A stretch of 50,139 bases of DNA from an uncultured Marinoscillum sp. (GTDB taxonomy: Bacteria; Bacteroidota; Bacteroidia; Cytophagales; MED-G16). Location: assembly GCA_902634135.1 (NCBI GenBank), contig CACPJB010000004.1:1-50139 (forward strand). The letters are read 5' to 3'. Within the stretch, counting starts at the first letter, position 1. Each line of letters opens with the position of its first letter. The notes beneath the pieces were generated by a model, which was not told the origin of the DNA, searched no databases, and saw only the letters and a program-made list of their open reading frames with translations. This document shows positions 9,018 through 18,733 of the stretch, piece after piece. The translations under genes and the position numbers were made by a program.

Positions 9018-9459
9018 CTAATTCTAAATAACAATTAACCCATTCATTATCAAATTTCATATTGAGCTTTTTATAAAAGTTTATTCCTATTTTATTCCAG
9101 TCTAATACTTGAAGTGAAATCCCTATACATGATGACTCTTGAGCATATTTTTTTACTTCTTCAAATATTTTGATTCCTATTCCTTTTCTTCTAAACTTTT
9201 CGTTTACAATTAAATCTTCAATATATAAGTTCTTCCCTTTCCACGTAGAATATCTAAAAAAAGTTATTGCTATACCTATTATTTTGTTTTCCGATTCTGC
9301 TACAAATAAATTATAAACTGGATTATCACCAAAACCATCATCTTCAAGTCTTTTAACAGTATTAGTAACTTCATTTAAGGCGTTTTCAAACTCAGCTAGT
9401 TCCTTAATTAAATCTAGGACTTGGGGTATATCTTTTTTTACTCCCTTCCTTATAATCAT
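9007..9459 (-). CDS. GNAT-family N-acetyltransferase (SSAT-like)
   Basis: A 150 aa acetyltransferase. The acetyl-CoA binding motif A is visible as YIEDLIVNEKFRRKGIGIKIF, preceded by LFVAESENKIIGIAITFFRYSTWKGK, which resembles spermidine/spermine acetyltransferase-like members. It probably acetylates a small amine, but the substrate is unproven. It overlaps serS by 4 nt upstream and crtI by 11 nt downstream, giving a serS-GNAT-crtI string. Confidence 0.82.
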   Translation of the reverse strand: MIIRKGVKKDIPQVLDLIKELAEFENALNEVTNTVKRLEDDGFGDNPVYNLFVAESENKIIGIAITFFRYSTWKGKNLYIEDLIVNEKFRRKGIGIKIFEEVKKYAQESSCIGISLQVLDWNKIGINFYKKLNMKFDNEWVNCYLELDEK

Positions 9460-10727
9460 AAATTAATTTTTTTAAACCCTGTATACTTATGTAATACTTC
9501 GGGTATCTTGATCTCATTTTTATCCTGATGAGTTTCTAAGATTGAAGCTACAATTCTTGGTAGAGCTAAAGCTGAACCATTTAGTGTATGAGCTAATACT
9601 TTATCTTTACTTTTTTTTATTTTTAGGTTCATCCTATTTGATTGATATGTCTTAAAATTACTTACTGAGCTACATTCTAGCCATCTCTTTTGACCTGGAG
9701 CAAATACCTCAAAATCGTAGGTTATGCTTGAAGAAAACCCTAAATCACCAGCACATAATAAAAGTTTTCTATATGAAATTTCTAATGATTTAATTAGGCT
9801 CTCAACATAATTACACATCTCTTCTAAAGCTTTATCAGATTTATCTTCGCTTTCTATTTGTACAATTTCAACTTTATCAAATTGATGCAATCTGTTTAAT
9901 CCTCTGACATGTGTGCCCCATGAACCTGCCTCTTTTCTAAAACATGGCGTGTATGCAACATTTTTGATGGGTAGTTTTTCCTCGTCAATTATATTTTTTC
10001 TATAAATATTTGTCAAGGGAACTTCTGCAGTAGGTATCATGAACAAATTTTCATTTTCAATTTTATACATCATACCTTCTTTATCAGGAAGTTGGCCAGT
10101 TCCAAAACCAGAATCTTCGTTAACTAATATTGGTGGTTGGATCTCAGTATATCCTTTTTTTTCTGCTTCATCTAAAAAATAGTTTATTAAAGCCCTTTGA
10201 ATTTTTGCTCCTTTGTCTCTATAAATTGGAAAACCTGCACCAGTAATTTTATTTCCATTATCAAAATCAATTAGATCAAACTCTTTAATAAGATCCCAAT
10301 GAGGTTTTAGTTGTTCATTATCATTTATTAATACCTCATTTTTTGATATTTCTATATTATTTTCTTCTGAATTCCCTTCGGGAACTTTATCATCTGGAAC
10401 ATTAGGAATGTTTACTAAAATATTTTTAATTTCTAATTCTTTTTCCTTTAATCCTTCAGAGATTAATTTGCTTTTGTCTTTAATTTCAGTTGATTTTATT
10501 TTTAGGTCTTGTATATTTTTATCTCCAGACTTAATTTTATTGCCAATTTCCTTGGCTAATTTATTAGATTCAAATAATAAGTTATCAAGTTTTGATTTTA
10601 ATGATTTTCTATCATCATCTAAACTTATAATATCTTCAATTATCTTTTCAATATTTTCAAGACCTCTTTTTTTGAGGGAATTAATATAATTTTCTTTTTC
10701 AATTCTTATCTTATTAATTTCAATCAT
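9456..10727 (-). CDS. serS: Seryl-tRNA synthetase
   Basis: A class II aminoacyl-tRNA synthetase that charges tRNA-Ser. Residues 1 to about 110 form the long antiparallel coiled coil that holds the tRNA. The catalytic domain follows, with FRKEAGSWGTHVRGLNRLHQF (motif 2) and NGSALALPRIVASILETHQ (motif 3). The family segment LLLCAGDLGFSSSITYDFEV is intact, and the 423 aa length is normal. It diverges from rho across a 173-nt gap. The downstream GNAT overlaps by 4 nt. Confidence 0.96.
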   Translation of the reverse strand: MIEINKIRIEKENYINSLKKRGLENIEKIIEDIISLDDDRKSLKSKLDNLLFESNKLAKEIGNKIKSGDKNIQDLKIKSTEIKDKSKLISEGLKEKELEIKNILVNIPNVPDDKVPEGNSEENNIEISKNEVLINDNEQLKPHWDLIKEFDLIDFDNGNKITGAGFPIYRDKGAKIQRALINYFLDEAEKKGYTEIQPPILVNEDSGFGTGQLPDKEGMMYKIENENLFMIPTAEVPLTNIYRKNIIDEEKLPIKNVAYTPCFRKEAGSWGTHVRGLNRLHQFDKVEIVQIESEDKSDKALEEMCNYVESLIKSLEISYRKLLLCAGDLGFSSSITYDFEVFAPGQKRWLECSSVSNFKTYQSNRMNLKIKKSKDKVLAHTLNGSALALPRIVASILETHQDKNEIKIPEVLHKYTGFKKINL

Positions 10728-10798
10728 AACATGAAATTTTAATGCGAAGTTATTATGAATGCTTATTAAAGCTCAATCTAATAAAAATTAATTTTTTT

Positions 10799-10829
10799 TT
10801 TGACAATATCTATAATAATGGTATCATTG
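10799..10829 (+). promoter_or_regulatory. Bacteroidota-type promoter for rho
   Basis: TTTG at 10799-10802 is followed by 19 nt and then TATCATTG at 10822-10829, one mismatch from the TAnnTTTG -7 consensus. The spacing matches known Bacteroidota promoters. Transcription would start near 10836, leaving a leader of about 65 nt before rho. Confidence 0.55.
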
Positions 10830-10900
10830 CGGTGTCAATTGTTATTAGGCCAACCCTAAAACATAAATCAATCAATTAATAATCAATAAATTTCACAGAT

Positions 10901-12301
10901 ATGTATACAATGGACGAGTTAAATGATAAGTTATTATCAGAACTAAAAAATATTACTGAAGAGTTAGGAATTAAGGGAGCGTCAAAACTTTCAAAACAAG
11001 ATCTAATTTATAAGATATTGGATGAACAAGCTATTTCCAAACCAAAGAAAAGTTCTGATAAAAAATCTACAAAAATATCTAAGCCATCAGATAAAACTAG
11101 AAGTACTACTTCTTCAAGAAAGCCATCAAGGCCTGTAAAAGATAGTAGGCAGAAAAAATCAGATTATGAAAATCAAATTAAAGAATTTGAAGGGGTAATT
11201 GAGAGTGAAGGTGTTCTTGAGATGATGCAAGATGGTTATGGGTTTTTAAGAAGTAGTGATTATAATTATCTAGCAAGTCCTGATGATATCTATGTTTCTC
11301 CATCTCAAATAAAATTATTTGGTTTAAAGACTGGAGACACAGTATTTGGCAAAATTAGGCCACCTAAAGAAAACGAAAAATATTTTGCTCTAATAGAAGT
11401 TTCAAAAATTAATGGGAAAACACCTGATGAAGTTAGAGATAGAATTCCATTCAAATATCTTACGCCTTTATTTCCAGAAGAAAAATTAAATTTAAGTACT
11501 AATCAAGATAATTATTCAACAAGAATACTTGATTTGTTTTCACCTATTGGTAAAGGTCAAAGGGGAATGATTGTTTCTCAACCAAAAACGGGAAAGACAG
11601 TTTTATTAAAGCAAATAGCAAACGCAATTGCTGAAAATCATCCTGAAGTATATTTAATGATATTACTAATTGATGAGAGGCCAGAGGAAGTTACTGATAT
11701 GGCAAGAAGCGTTAAAGCTGAAGTAGTTTCATCAACTTTTGATGAACAAGCTGAAAGACATGTTAAGGTTGCTAATATTATTCTTGAAAAAGCTAAGAGG
11801 ATGGTTGAATGTGGACATGATGTCGTAATTTTACTTGATTCAATAACTAGGTTAGCTAGAGCTCATAATACTGTTATACCATCATCAGGTAAAATTTTAT
11901 CTGGGGGTGTTGATGCAAATGCACTACACAAGCCTAAACGATTTTTTGGTGCAGCTAGAAATGTTGAGAAAGGCGGTTCTTTAACTATAATTGCAACAGC
12001 TTTAATTGAAACGGGTTCTAAGATGGATGAGGTTATTTTTGAAGAGTTTAAAGGTACTGGAAACATGGAACTACAATTAGATAGAAAACTTTCAAATAGA
12101 AGAATTTACCCAGCTATCGATGTTACAGCATCAGGCACTAGAAGGGAAGATCTGTTAATGGAAAAAGATGAACTTTCCAGGTTATGGATTTTAAGAAAAT
12201 ATTTAGCTGATATGAATTCAGTAGAAGCTATGGAATTTTTGTTATCAAAAATTAAAGGGACAAGAAATAATGAAGAGTTTCTTGTTTCAATGAACGGCTA
12301 A
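10901..12301 (+). CDS. rho: Transcription termination factor Rho
   Basis: The hexameric RNA helicase that ends transcription at Rho-dependent sites. Domains in order: an N-terminal SAP-like Rho_N segment ([18 protein letters not shown]), a Ser/Lys/Arg-rich linker at about residues 48-90, the cold-shock RNA-binding domain ([20 protein letters not shown]), then the RecA-type ATPase. The Walker A is [11 protein letters not shown], and the Q/R loop region follows as [21 protein letters not shown]. The basic linker is a common extension in Bacteroidota Rho. It has its own promoter-like sequence upstream. Confidence 0.97.
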   Translation: MYTMDELNDKLLSELKNITEELGIKGASKLSKQDLIYKILDEQAISKPKKSSDKKSTKISKPSDKTRSTTSSRKPSRPVKDSRQKKSDYENQIKEFEGVIESEGVLEMMQDGYGFLRSSDYNYLASPDDIYVSPSQIKLFGLKTGDTVFGKIRPPKENEKYFALIEVSKINGKTPDEVRDRIPFKYLTPLFPEEKLNLSTNQDNYSTRILDLFSPIGKGQRGMIVSQPKTGKTVLLKQIANAIAENHPEVYLMILLIDERPEEVTDMARSVKAEVVSSTFDEQAERHVKVANIILEKAKRMVECGHDVVILLDSITRLARAHNTVIPSSGKILSGGVDANALHKPKRFFGAARNVEKGGSLTIIATALIETGSKMDEVIFEEFKGTGNMELQLDRKLSNRRIYPAIDVTASGTRREDLLMEKDELSRLWILRKYLADMNSVEAMEFLLSKIKGTRNNEEFLVSMNG

Positions 12302-12361
12302 TTCTTAACTTTTCTTAATTTTTTCTATTAAATAATAAATTTAATTTCTAGATTTATTTTC

Positions 12362-13123
12362 ATGTTTTTTCAGACAAAAAATCTAGACAATAAAAAAGTT
12401 TTTGATATTGTTTCTAATGACTTTAGATACGCTAAAGCTCTGGACTCTTTTGGAATTGATTTTTATAATAATTACGACTTTACAATAAAAGAAATTTGTA
12501 AGGAAAAAGGTCTTTCCTCGGGTTCAATTCATGGGTATAGGATAGCGATGGATGAATCTTTTGATTTAGACTTAAACACATTAAAGTCATCTCCTATAAA
12601 TTTAGTTATTGAATATTTGAAGCATAATCACAGTTACTTTATCAAAAATAAATTACCATACATAAGAAATTTAATATCTAACTTATCTGTAGATAAAACA
12701 CAATATAATTTTTTTAAAGATCTGAAATTTATTTTTCCTCATTTCTATGAAGATTTTGTTGAGCATATTCTAGAGGAAGAAAAGTATATTTTTACTTATA
12801 TCCAAAAACTTTTTGAATTAGATGGAAATCATAAAAACCATGCCAAAATGTTTTTTGAGATGAAGAAAATTTCCTTGAAAGATATTGCTAAAGAACACTT
12901 AGAAGAAGATTCTGAAATGGAAGGTATTAGAGGGCTTACTAAAAATTATTCATTAAAACAGGTTACAAATTTGCATCTTAAAGTTATTTTTCAAGAGCTA
13001 AAAGCCTTTGACGCTGAATTAGATATTCATTCTAAAATTGAAAATGAAATATTATTTCCAAGAGCAATTGAACTCCAAGATAAAGTCTCTAATCAAATTA
13101 GAAATATTTCTTTTCTTAATTAA
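12362..13123 (+). CDS. RIC/YtfE-like hemerythrin-domain protein lacking the N-terminal Cys pair
   Basis: A 253 aa protein. The C-terminal part is a hemerythrin (HHE) four-helix domain with histidine and acidic di-iron ligands in KHNHSYF, HFYEDFVEHILEEE, HLEEDSEM and HSKIENEILFPRA. The N-terminal 60 residues resemble the DUF542 domain of the RIC (repair of iron centers; YtfE/ScdA) family. Where family members carry a conserved Cys-Cys-Gly-Gly segment, this protein reads SFGIDFYNN, with no cysteines. It may still serve in iron-sulfur repair or nitric oxide/oxygen handling. The stop abuts the start of ruvX. Confidence 0.72.
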   Translation: MFFQTKNLDNKKVFDIVSNDFRYAKALDSFGIDFYNNYDFTIKEICKEKGLSSGSIHGYRIAMDESFDLDLNTLKSSPINLVIEYLKHNHSYFIKNKLPYIRNLISNLSVDKTQYNFFKDLKFIFPHFYEDFVEHILEEEKYIFTYIQKLFELDGNHKNHAKMFFEMKKISLKDIAKEHLEEDSEMEGIRGLTKNYSLKQVTNLHLKVIFQELKAFDAELDIHSKIENEILFPRAIELQDKVSNQIRNISFLN

Positions 13124-13539
13124 TGGGAAGAATCCTATGTTTTGATTTTGGTTTAAAAAGGGTAGGTATTGCCGTTACAGATGAACTTAAAATAATTTCT
13201 TCACCATATGATACTATTAATTCTGAAGATGTTATTTCATTTATTCAGTCATATAAAAAAGAAAATGATATTGATCTAATAGTTGTTGGTTTACCTTACG
13301 ACCTCAAAGGTAAAAGTACTGACGCAACAACACATACATTAAGTTTTATTAAAAAAATCAAATCACATTTCACTCATATTAATATTGATACTTATGATGA
13401 AAGATATACTTCAAAAATTGCAAAAGATGCGATTTTAAGTATGGGTAAAAATAAGAAGTATAGACAAAACAAAAGTAATGTAGATAAAATTAGTGCTTCA
13501 TTAATTTTACAGTCATATTTGAAAAGAAAAAGTATATGA
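13123..13539 (+). CDS. ruvX: Putative pre-16S rRNA nuclease / Holliday junction resolvase-like YqgF
   Basis: A YqgF/RuvX family RNase H-fold nuclease, 138 aa. Family motifs are present: the N-terminal FDFGLKRVGIAVTD, then VVGLPYDLKGKSTD, and the late DERYTSKIAKDAI with DKISASLILQSYL at the end. In well-studied bacteria it processes the 5' end of 16S rRNA. It overlaps the preceding RIC-like gene by one base and the following def by 4 nt, consistent with one operon. Confidence 0.93.
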   Translation: MGRILCFDFGLKRVGIAVTDELKIISSPYDTINSEDVISFIQSYKKENDIDLIVVGLPYDLKGKSTDATTHTLSFIKKIKSHFTHINIDTYDERYTSKIAKDAILSMGKNKKYRQNKSNVDKISASLILQSYLKRKSI

Positions 13540-14075
13540 TTTATCCAATTGTTCTTTATGGTAGTTCAGTTTTGAGAGAAAAATGCAAGGATATAGTTCC
13601 TGGGAAAATAGATGTTAAGTCCTTATCAGAAGATATGTTTGAAACAATGCATAATGCAGATGGAATAGGATTAGCTGCACCTCAGATTGGTATTTCTAAG
13701 AGAATTTTTGTTGTAGATGGCACATCTTTAGATAATGAAGAGATGAAGAATTTTAAGAAAGTGTTTATTAATCCAAAATTAGTTAATGAGTCTGGTGAAT
13801 CCTGGGGTTTTGATGAAGGCTGTCTAAGTATTCCAGGTATTAGAGAAGAAGTAAAAAGGAAAAATGATATTGAGTTATCATATTTTGATGTGGATTGGAA
13901 TGAAAGAAAAGAATATTTTTCGGGAATGCAAGCAAGAGTTATTCAGCATGAATATGATCATATTGAGGGTAAATTATTTATTGATTATTTATCTGCACTT
14001 AAAAGAAAGCTTATTAAAAATAAATTACTAGAAATTACTAAAGGTAATTGTGATGTTAACTATAATGTGGAATGA
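13536..14075 (+). CDS. def: Peptide deformylase
   Basis: Removes the formyl group from N-terminal methionine of nascent proteins. All three catalytic motifs are intact: GIGLAAPQIG (motif 1), EGCLSIPG (motif 2, Cys metal ligand) and QHEYDHIEG (motif 3, HExxH). The length of 179 aa is normal. It overlaps ruvX upstream and murF downstream by 4 nt each, suggesting translational coupling. Confidence 0.97.
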   Translation: MIYPIVLYGSSVLREKCKDIVPGKIDVKSLSEDMFETMHNADGIGLAAPQIGISKRIFVVDGTSLDNEEMKNFKKVFINPKLVNESGESWGFDEGCLSIPGIREEVKRKNDIELSYFDVDWNERKEYFSGMQARVIQHEYDHIEGKLFIDYLSALKRKLIKNKLLEITKGNCDVNYNVE

Positions 14076-15385
14076 TGAATCCTAAAACTATCAATAAGCT
14101 CTATTCTCTTTATAAATCATCAAGTGGTGTTTCAATTGACACCAGGAATATAAAGGATAATTCAATTTATTTTTCTTTAAAAGGATCAAATTTTAATGGC
14201 AATGATTTTGCATTAGAAGCACTCAATAAAGGTGCAACAATCTCCGTAGTAGATGATATCTCATTGAAAGGAAAATCAGATAATTTATTTTTTGTAGAGG
14301 ATGTGCTATCAGCTTTACAAAATTTAGCTATCCATCATAGAGATAATTTAAATATTCCTGTGATTGGCATAACGGGATCTAACGGAAAAACAACTACAAA
14401 AAATCTGATTGAAAAAGTTTTGTCATCAAAGTATAAAGTTAAAGCTACGGATGGAAATTTAAATAATCATATAGGAGTTCCTCTAAGTGTTTTAGCTATT
14501 AAGAAAACTCATCAAGTGGCAGTAATTGAAATGGGAGCAAGTGCAGTTGGTGAGATAAAGTTTTTGTGTAGTATTTCTAAACCATCAATTGGACTAATTA
14601 CGAATATTTCTAATGCACATATTGAAGGTTTTAAATCTTTAGATGGGGTAGTCAGAGGAAAGTCTGAACTTTTTGATTATCTATTAAAAAATAAAGGCAA
14701 AGTCATAATTAATACTTTTGATAAAATAATTAATAATTTCTCAAAAAGATTCAAAGATCCTATATGTGTAGACGGTGATAACTCAATTATAAATGTGAAA
14801 CTAATTGAGTCGGAGCCTGACATTAAATTTCAACTGATTAATGGAGAGGTTTTTACATCAAATCTATTCGGAGAATATAATTTTCAAAACATTCTATTTG
14901 CTATTACTATTGGTAAATATTTTGACATTGAAGAGCAAGTTTCTTCAAAAGCTATAAGTGATTTTCAGGGTGATACAAATAGGTCAGAGAAAAAATATGT
15001 TGGCTCTAATTGTCTTATGCTTGATTCTTATAATGCTAATCCAACTTCTATGAGAAATGCTATTATATCTTTTTCAAAATTTAAAAATAAAAATAAGATT
15101 TTGATTCTTAGCGATATGAACGAGTTAGGAGAAAGCTCTAAAGAAGAACATATTAGTATTGCAAATTTAATTGATTCCTTAAAAATAAAAGATTGTTATT
15201 TAATAGGAGAAAACATGAAGATTGGGCACAAAATATTAGATAATTCAAAGTGGTTCAAAGATGTGGGTGATCTCAAAAATATGCTTAGTTCTATAAAAAT
15301 TAAAAATTCTGACATTTTGATTAAAGGGTCAAGAAGTTTTAAGCTAGAAAAATTAGAAAATATTATTAGGCAAATATCAGTTTAA
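14072..15385 (+). CDS. murF: UDP-N-acetylmuramoyl-tripeptide--D-Ala-D-Ala ligase
   Basis: The Mur ligase that adds D-Ala-D-Ala to the peptidoglycan precursor in the cytoplasm. It has the ATP-binding loop GITGSNGKTTTKNL, the N-terminal substrate segment GVSIDTRNIKDNSIYFSLKG, and the LDSYNANPTSMRNAI segment typical of MurF. The 437 aa length fits. The final 20 nt overlap the end of the convergent marC gene. Confidence 0.95.
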   Translation: MMNPKTINKLYSLYKSSSGVSIDTRNIKDNSIYFSLKGSNFNGNDFALEALNKGATISVVDDISLKGKSDNLFFVEDVLSALQNLAIHHRDNLNIPVIGITGSNGKTTTKNLIEKVLSSKYKVKATDGNLNNHIGVPLSVLAIKKTHQVAVIEMGASAVGEIKFLCSISKPSIGLITNISNAHIEGFKSLDGVVRGKSELFDYLLKNKGKVIINTFDKIINNFSKRFKDPICVDGDNSIINVKLIESEPDIKFQLINGEVFTSNLFGEYNFQNILFAITIGKYFDIEEQVSSKAISDFQGDTNRSEKKYVGSNCLMLDSYNANPTSMRNAIISFSKFKNKNKILILSDMNELGESSKEEHISIANLIDSLKIKDCYLIGENMKIGHKILDNSKWFKDVGDLKNMLSSIKIKNSDILIKGSRSFKLEKLENIIRQISV

Positions 15386-15941
15386 TATTTGTTGTAAAAA
15401 GTTTTATTCCTATAGCTAACAAAATAATTCCAAATACTTTTCTTAAAATATTTATGCCTTGAGAACCTAATACTTTTTGTAATTTTTCAGATGATTTAAG
15501 AACAATATAAACTAAAATCATATTAAAAATTATTGCAAGAATAATATTGATTTCATTATACTCTGACTTTATAGAAATAAGTGTTGTTAATGTACCTGGG
15601 CCAGCAATTAAAGGAAATGCTATTGGAACAACAGATGCGGTTTTGGGATTATTGTCTTTATAAAGCTTTATGCCAAGAATCATTTCTGTGGCTAAAAATA
15701 AAATTATAATTGAACCTGCTACTGCAAATGAATTTATATCTACACCTAATAAATTTAAAAGTGCCTCACCTATATATAAAAAAACAACCATAATCAGAAG
15801 TGAAATTATTGATGCTTTTTCTGATTCTATTACTTTAAACTTTTCTCTAAAAAGAACAATTAAAGGAATATTGCCGACTATATCTATAATTGCAAATAAA
15901 ATCATTGTAGCTGAAATAAATTCTTTGAAATTGAAGTCCAT
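15366..15941 (-). CDS. MarC-family integral membrane protein
   Basis: A 191 aa protein made almost entirely of hydrophobic helices (about six). The family-typical stretch VPIAFPLIAGPGTLTTLI is present, along with the opening ATMILFAIIDIVGNIPL. MarC proteins (UPF0056) sit in the inner membrane, and their transport function is unresolved. It converges on murF with a 20-nt overlap, and its start lies about 50 nt from a hairpin that probably ends the minus-strand transcript coming from the serine hydrolase. Confidence 0.88.
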   Translation of the reverse strand: MDFNFKEFISATMILFAIIDIVGNIPLIVLFREKFKVIESEKASIISLLIMVVFLYIGEALLNLLGVDINSFAVAGSIIILFLATEMILGIKLYKDNNPKTASVVPIAFPLIAGPGTLTTLISIKSEYNEINIILAIIFNMILVYIVLKSSEKLQKVLGSQGINILRKVFGIILLAIGIKLFTTNIKLIFA

Positions 15942-16221
15942 ATTTTATAATTAAGCGCGCAAATATAAAATTTTAAATTTAAAAGAAAAATGCCCCATTT
16001 GAGTGGGGCACTAACTAACTAACCAAGTCTGTGTTTTTAAACCAAACTATAAAATGAATACACTAAATTAAAATATTTTTAATATAATATTTATTTTTTT
16101 ACATAAATATCATCTTATTAATATAATTATTAAATAATTTATAATTTTTAATCAAATAATTTAAAATAATTTAAATATTCGATTTATTTCGATGCTTTTT
16201 TAAAAAATATCTAATGAAAAA
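15942..16221. other. Intergenic AT-rich stretch between marC and the serine hydrolase
   Basis: About 280 nt with no convincing gene. It contains the hairpin listed separately, then ACTAACTAACTAACC and a very AT-rich tail with repeated AAATAATTTA-like palindromic words near 16130-16175. The only plus-strand start in the first half opens a five-codon frame (MNTLN). This could be the long 3' untranslated region of the serine hydrolase gene on the minus strand. Confidence 0.6.
15981..16010 (-). terminator. Intrinsic terminator for minus-strand transcription
   Basis: TGCCCCA-TTTGAG-TGGGGCA forms a perfect 7-bp stem with a 6-nt loop (15991-16010). On the minus strand it is followed by TTTTTCTTTT, so it terminates transcripts coming from the serine hydrolase before marC. 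Confidence 0.75.
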
Positions 16222-17523
16222 TTATTTAACTACTGAAGATGTTACTGCTCTTTGGAATAATTCAGAGGAGTTATCGTAAATATTTTGTGTTTGTTTAAAA
16301 ATTATGCCTATAAACTTATCATTTGGATCAGCAAAATATGAGGTATTATAATATCCTCCCCAGTACAGTGTCCCTTTACTTCCTCTTCCTCCTAATCTTA
16401 AGTCTTCTTCTCTTATTAACCCAAATGCTAGTCCATGACCAAGAGGAAATGATTCAGTTTTAAGATTACCTTTCCCATAATTTAAAAGATAAAAATTTTC
16501 AATTCCAGGTAACTGATTTTCAAAAAGTAAATCATTTGTCTGTTTACTAATAAAACTTTTTCCTTTAAAATTTCCATCATTAATGAAAACAGAAAGAAAA
16601 TTGTAATAATCTTTTACTGTACTTGAAAGACCACATCCACCTGCGAAAAACCTCTTACTCCCCTCAATAGGATAATTCACATTAAATCTATTATCTCTAA
16701 ATATTTTCCATTTTTTATTTTCCTTTGTTAAAACTGGTACAAGTCTATTTTCTTTATCCTTTGGAAGGTAAAAATATGTATCATTCATTTCAAGAGGACT
16801 AAATATCTCCTCTTTAAAAAAAACATCTAAAGTTTTTTTAGATACAATCTCAATTAGATATCCCAAAACATCAAGACCAATTCCATAAGTATATTTTTCT
16901 CCTGGTTCATGGTGGAGAGGGACATGAGCTAAATTTTTAATAGTTTCACCAATGGAGATATCTTCATCACAGAAACAAAGCACCCCGTTTTTCATAAATT
17001 GATTTTTGGCTTTTTGATAAATTGATTTTATTGCTGGGTTTCCATCAATGAAGCCGTATCCAATTCCAGATGTATGAGTTAGTAATTGACGAATAGTAAT
17101 TTTATTTTTTGATGGAATGCTTGAGTAAGAAGAGTCATATTTATTAAAATTTTCTAAAATTGTAATGTTCTTAAATTCTGGTATATATTTTTCAATTGGA
17201 TCATCTAGACCTATTAATCCATTTTCCCATAATTTTATAACTCCAATAGAAGTAATCGCTTTTGTCATTGAAGCTATTCTAAAAATATCATCAATCTTGT
17301 ACTTTTCTTTACTTACCGGGTCTTTTATTCCGTAAGCTTTGTGAAATAGAATATTTTTCTCATCTCCAACTATAACTACAGCTCCAGGAATATTATTTTT
17401 TTCTATTTCTGATGATATTAAATTGTCAATATTCGATAGTCTAGTATTACTGAGTCTAGTATTATAATTATAAGTACATCCTACTAAAAATAAGATTAAA
17501 AAAATATATAAATTACTTCCCAT
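16222..17523 (-). CDS. Serine hydrolase of the beta-lactamase/EstB fold, lipoprotein
   Basis: A 433 aa lipoprotein (lipobox FLVGC near residue 16) of the class C beta-lactamase-like serine hydrolase family (esterases, DD-peptidase relatives). The catalytic SxxK is SMTKAITS, the neighbouring HTSGIGYGF is typical, and YTYGIGLDVLGYL carries the tyrosine region. It is probably outer-membrane or periplasm anchored and hydrolyses an ester or amide. It diverges from the GH16 gene with about 17 nt between starts. Esterases of this fold occur near polysaccharide loci, so a deacylating role is possible but unproven. Confidence 0.83.
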   Translation of the reverse strand: MGSNLYIFLILFLVGCTYNYNTRLSNTRLSNIDNLISSEIEKNNIPGAVVIVGDEKNILFHKAYGIKDPVSKEKYKIDDIFRIASMTKAITSIGVIKLWENGLIGLDDPIEKYIPEFKNITILENFNKYDSSYSSIPSKNKITIRQLLTHTSGIGYGFIDGNPAIKSIYQKAKNQFMKNGVLCFCDEDISIGETIKNLAHVPLHHEPGEKYTYGIGLDVLGYLIEIVSKKTLDVFFKEEIFSPLEMNDTYFYLPKDKENRLVPVLTKENKKWKIFRDNRFNVNYPIEGSKRFFAGGCGLSSTVKDYYNFLSVFINDGNFKGKSFISKQTNDLLFENQLPGIENFYLLNYGKGNLKTESFPLGHGLAFGLIREEDLRLGGRGSKGTLYWGGYYNTSYFADPNDKFIGIIFKQTQNIYDNSSELFQRAVTSSVVK

Positions 17524-17540
17524 ACTTATTGATTAAGTTA

Positions 17541-18725
17541 ATGAATTTTAATGAAATGAAGCCAAACCTAATTTTTAAAAATTTTATTCTAATTTTTCTG
17601 ATCTTTTTTATAAATATTTCATGTAAAGATGAAAAGCAATTTCAATTGACAACATATGTTATTCCTATTAATGGTGGAGAGATCTTCCCAGCACCTGGTA
17701 TGTATGATGCCGGAAGTAAATTAATATTTGAAGCAATTGAAAATAATGAAAATTTTACCTTTTCAAGATGGTCTGGCAGTGTAAATGATGTTTCAAACCC
17801 TTTAGAGATTCAAATAAATTCAGATCTTAGTATTGTTGCTGAGTTTACAGAAAAAGTATCCCCATCAAAAGATTCGGATAATGATGGAGTTATTGATTCA
17901 GATGATCTATGTCCAAATACAAAGGAAGGCTTTGTAGTGGATGAGAATGGATGTAAAATAGAAAATGAGTTTGATGATAATTATTCATTAGTTTGGGGTG
18001 ATGAATTTGAATACGAGGGAGAATTAGATAAAAATAAATGGCACCACCAAATAATACCACCAAATAATGGAAGTTGGTGGAATGATGAGATGCAGCATTA
18101 TACTAATAATATAAAAAATTCATTTGTTAGTGATGGTACTATGAAAATAGTTTCTATCAAAGAAAATTATACTTTTAATAATTCAACAAAAAATTACACA
18201 TCTGCAAGACTAAATTCAAAATATAGTTTTAAATATGGTAGAGTGGATGTAAGAGCAAAACTACCATCAATTCAAGGAACATGGCCAGCTATATGGACTT
18301 TAGGAACAAATATTAATGAAGTAGGTAATTACTTTGGTGACTCTGATGGTAGTGTTGGTTGGCCAAGATGTGGAGAAATAGATATAATGGAACAGAATGG
18401 TTGGAATAAAAACGAACTATATGGATATTTTCATTTTGCAAATCCTCAGGGTGATTACGGATCACATGGTAGTGTTACAAATATTTCTAATTCATCTGAT
18501 AAATACCATATATATTCTATGGAATGGACTGACAAAGTCATCAGAATATTGTTGGATAATAAAGAATTTGTTTCTCTAATAAACAATGGAGATGTTCCAT
18601 ATGATAATCCTCATTATCTATTATTAAACATAGCTATAGGTGGAAATTTAGGAGGAGATATTTCTCCAAATTTCATTCAAGATACAATGGAGATAGATTA
18701 TGTTAGGGTTTTCAAGAGGTATTAG
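17541..18725 (+). CDS. GH16 beta-glucanase (laminarinase-like) lipoprotein
   Basis: Order of parts: a lipoprotein signal ending FINISC, an InlB-B-repeat-like domain (FSRWSGSVNDVSNP), a short thrombospondin-3-like calcium-binding repeat (DSDNDGVIDSDDLCPNT), then the GH16 catalytic domain from about residue 150. The active site GEIDIMEQNGW places the nucleophile and acid/base at about E279 and E284. WWNDEMQHYTN and NIAIGGNLGGD fit the GH16_3 laminarinase group. The track starts at a TTG (17529). I prefer ATG 17541, with ATG 17556 also possible. A sugar transporter follows after 8 nt. The likely job is surface cleavage of beta-1,3-glucan. Confidence 0.87.
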   Translation: MNFNEMKPNLIFKNFILIFLIFFINISCKDEKQFQLTTYVIPINGGEIFPAPGMYDAGSKLIFEAIENNENFTFSRWSGSVNDVSNPLEIQINSDLSIVAEFTEKVSPSKDSDNDGVIDSDDLCPNTKEGFVVDENGCKIENEFDDNYSLVWGDEFEYEGELDKNKWHHQIIPPNNGSWWNDEMQHYTNNIKNSFVSDGTMKIVSIKENYTFNNSTKNYTSARLNSKYSFKYGRVDVRAKLPSIQGTWPAIWTLGTNINEVGNYFGDSDGSVGWPRCGEIDIMEQNGWNKNELYGYFHFANPQGDYGSHGSVTNISNSSDKYHIYSMEWTDKVIRILLDNKEFVSLINNGDVPYDNPHYLLLNIAIGGNLGGDISPNFIQDTMEIDYVRVFKRY

Positions 18726-18733
18726 AATATCAA

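Noticed and set aside
10408-10689. ORF of 93 aa antisense to serS
   Set aside because: It is hydrophobic and Ser/Leu-rich because it mirrors the Lys/Asp-rich coiled coil of SerS. No independent support.
10801-10817. E. coli-like TTGACA and TATAAT words upstream of rho
   Set aside because: They are only about 6 nt apart, far too close for a sigma-70 promoter. The TTTG-N19-TATCATTG reading fits this group better.
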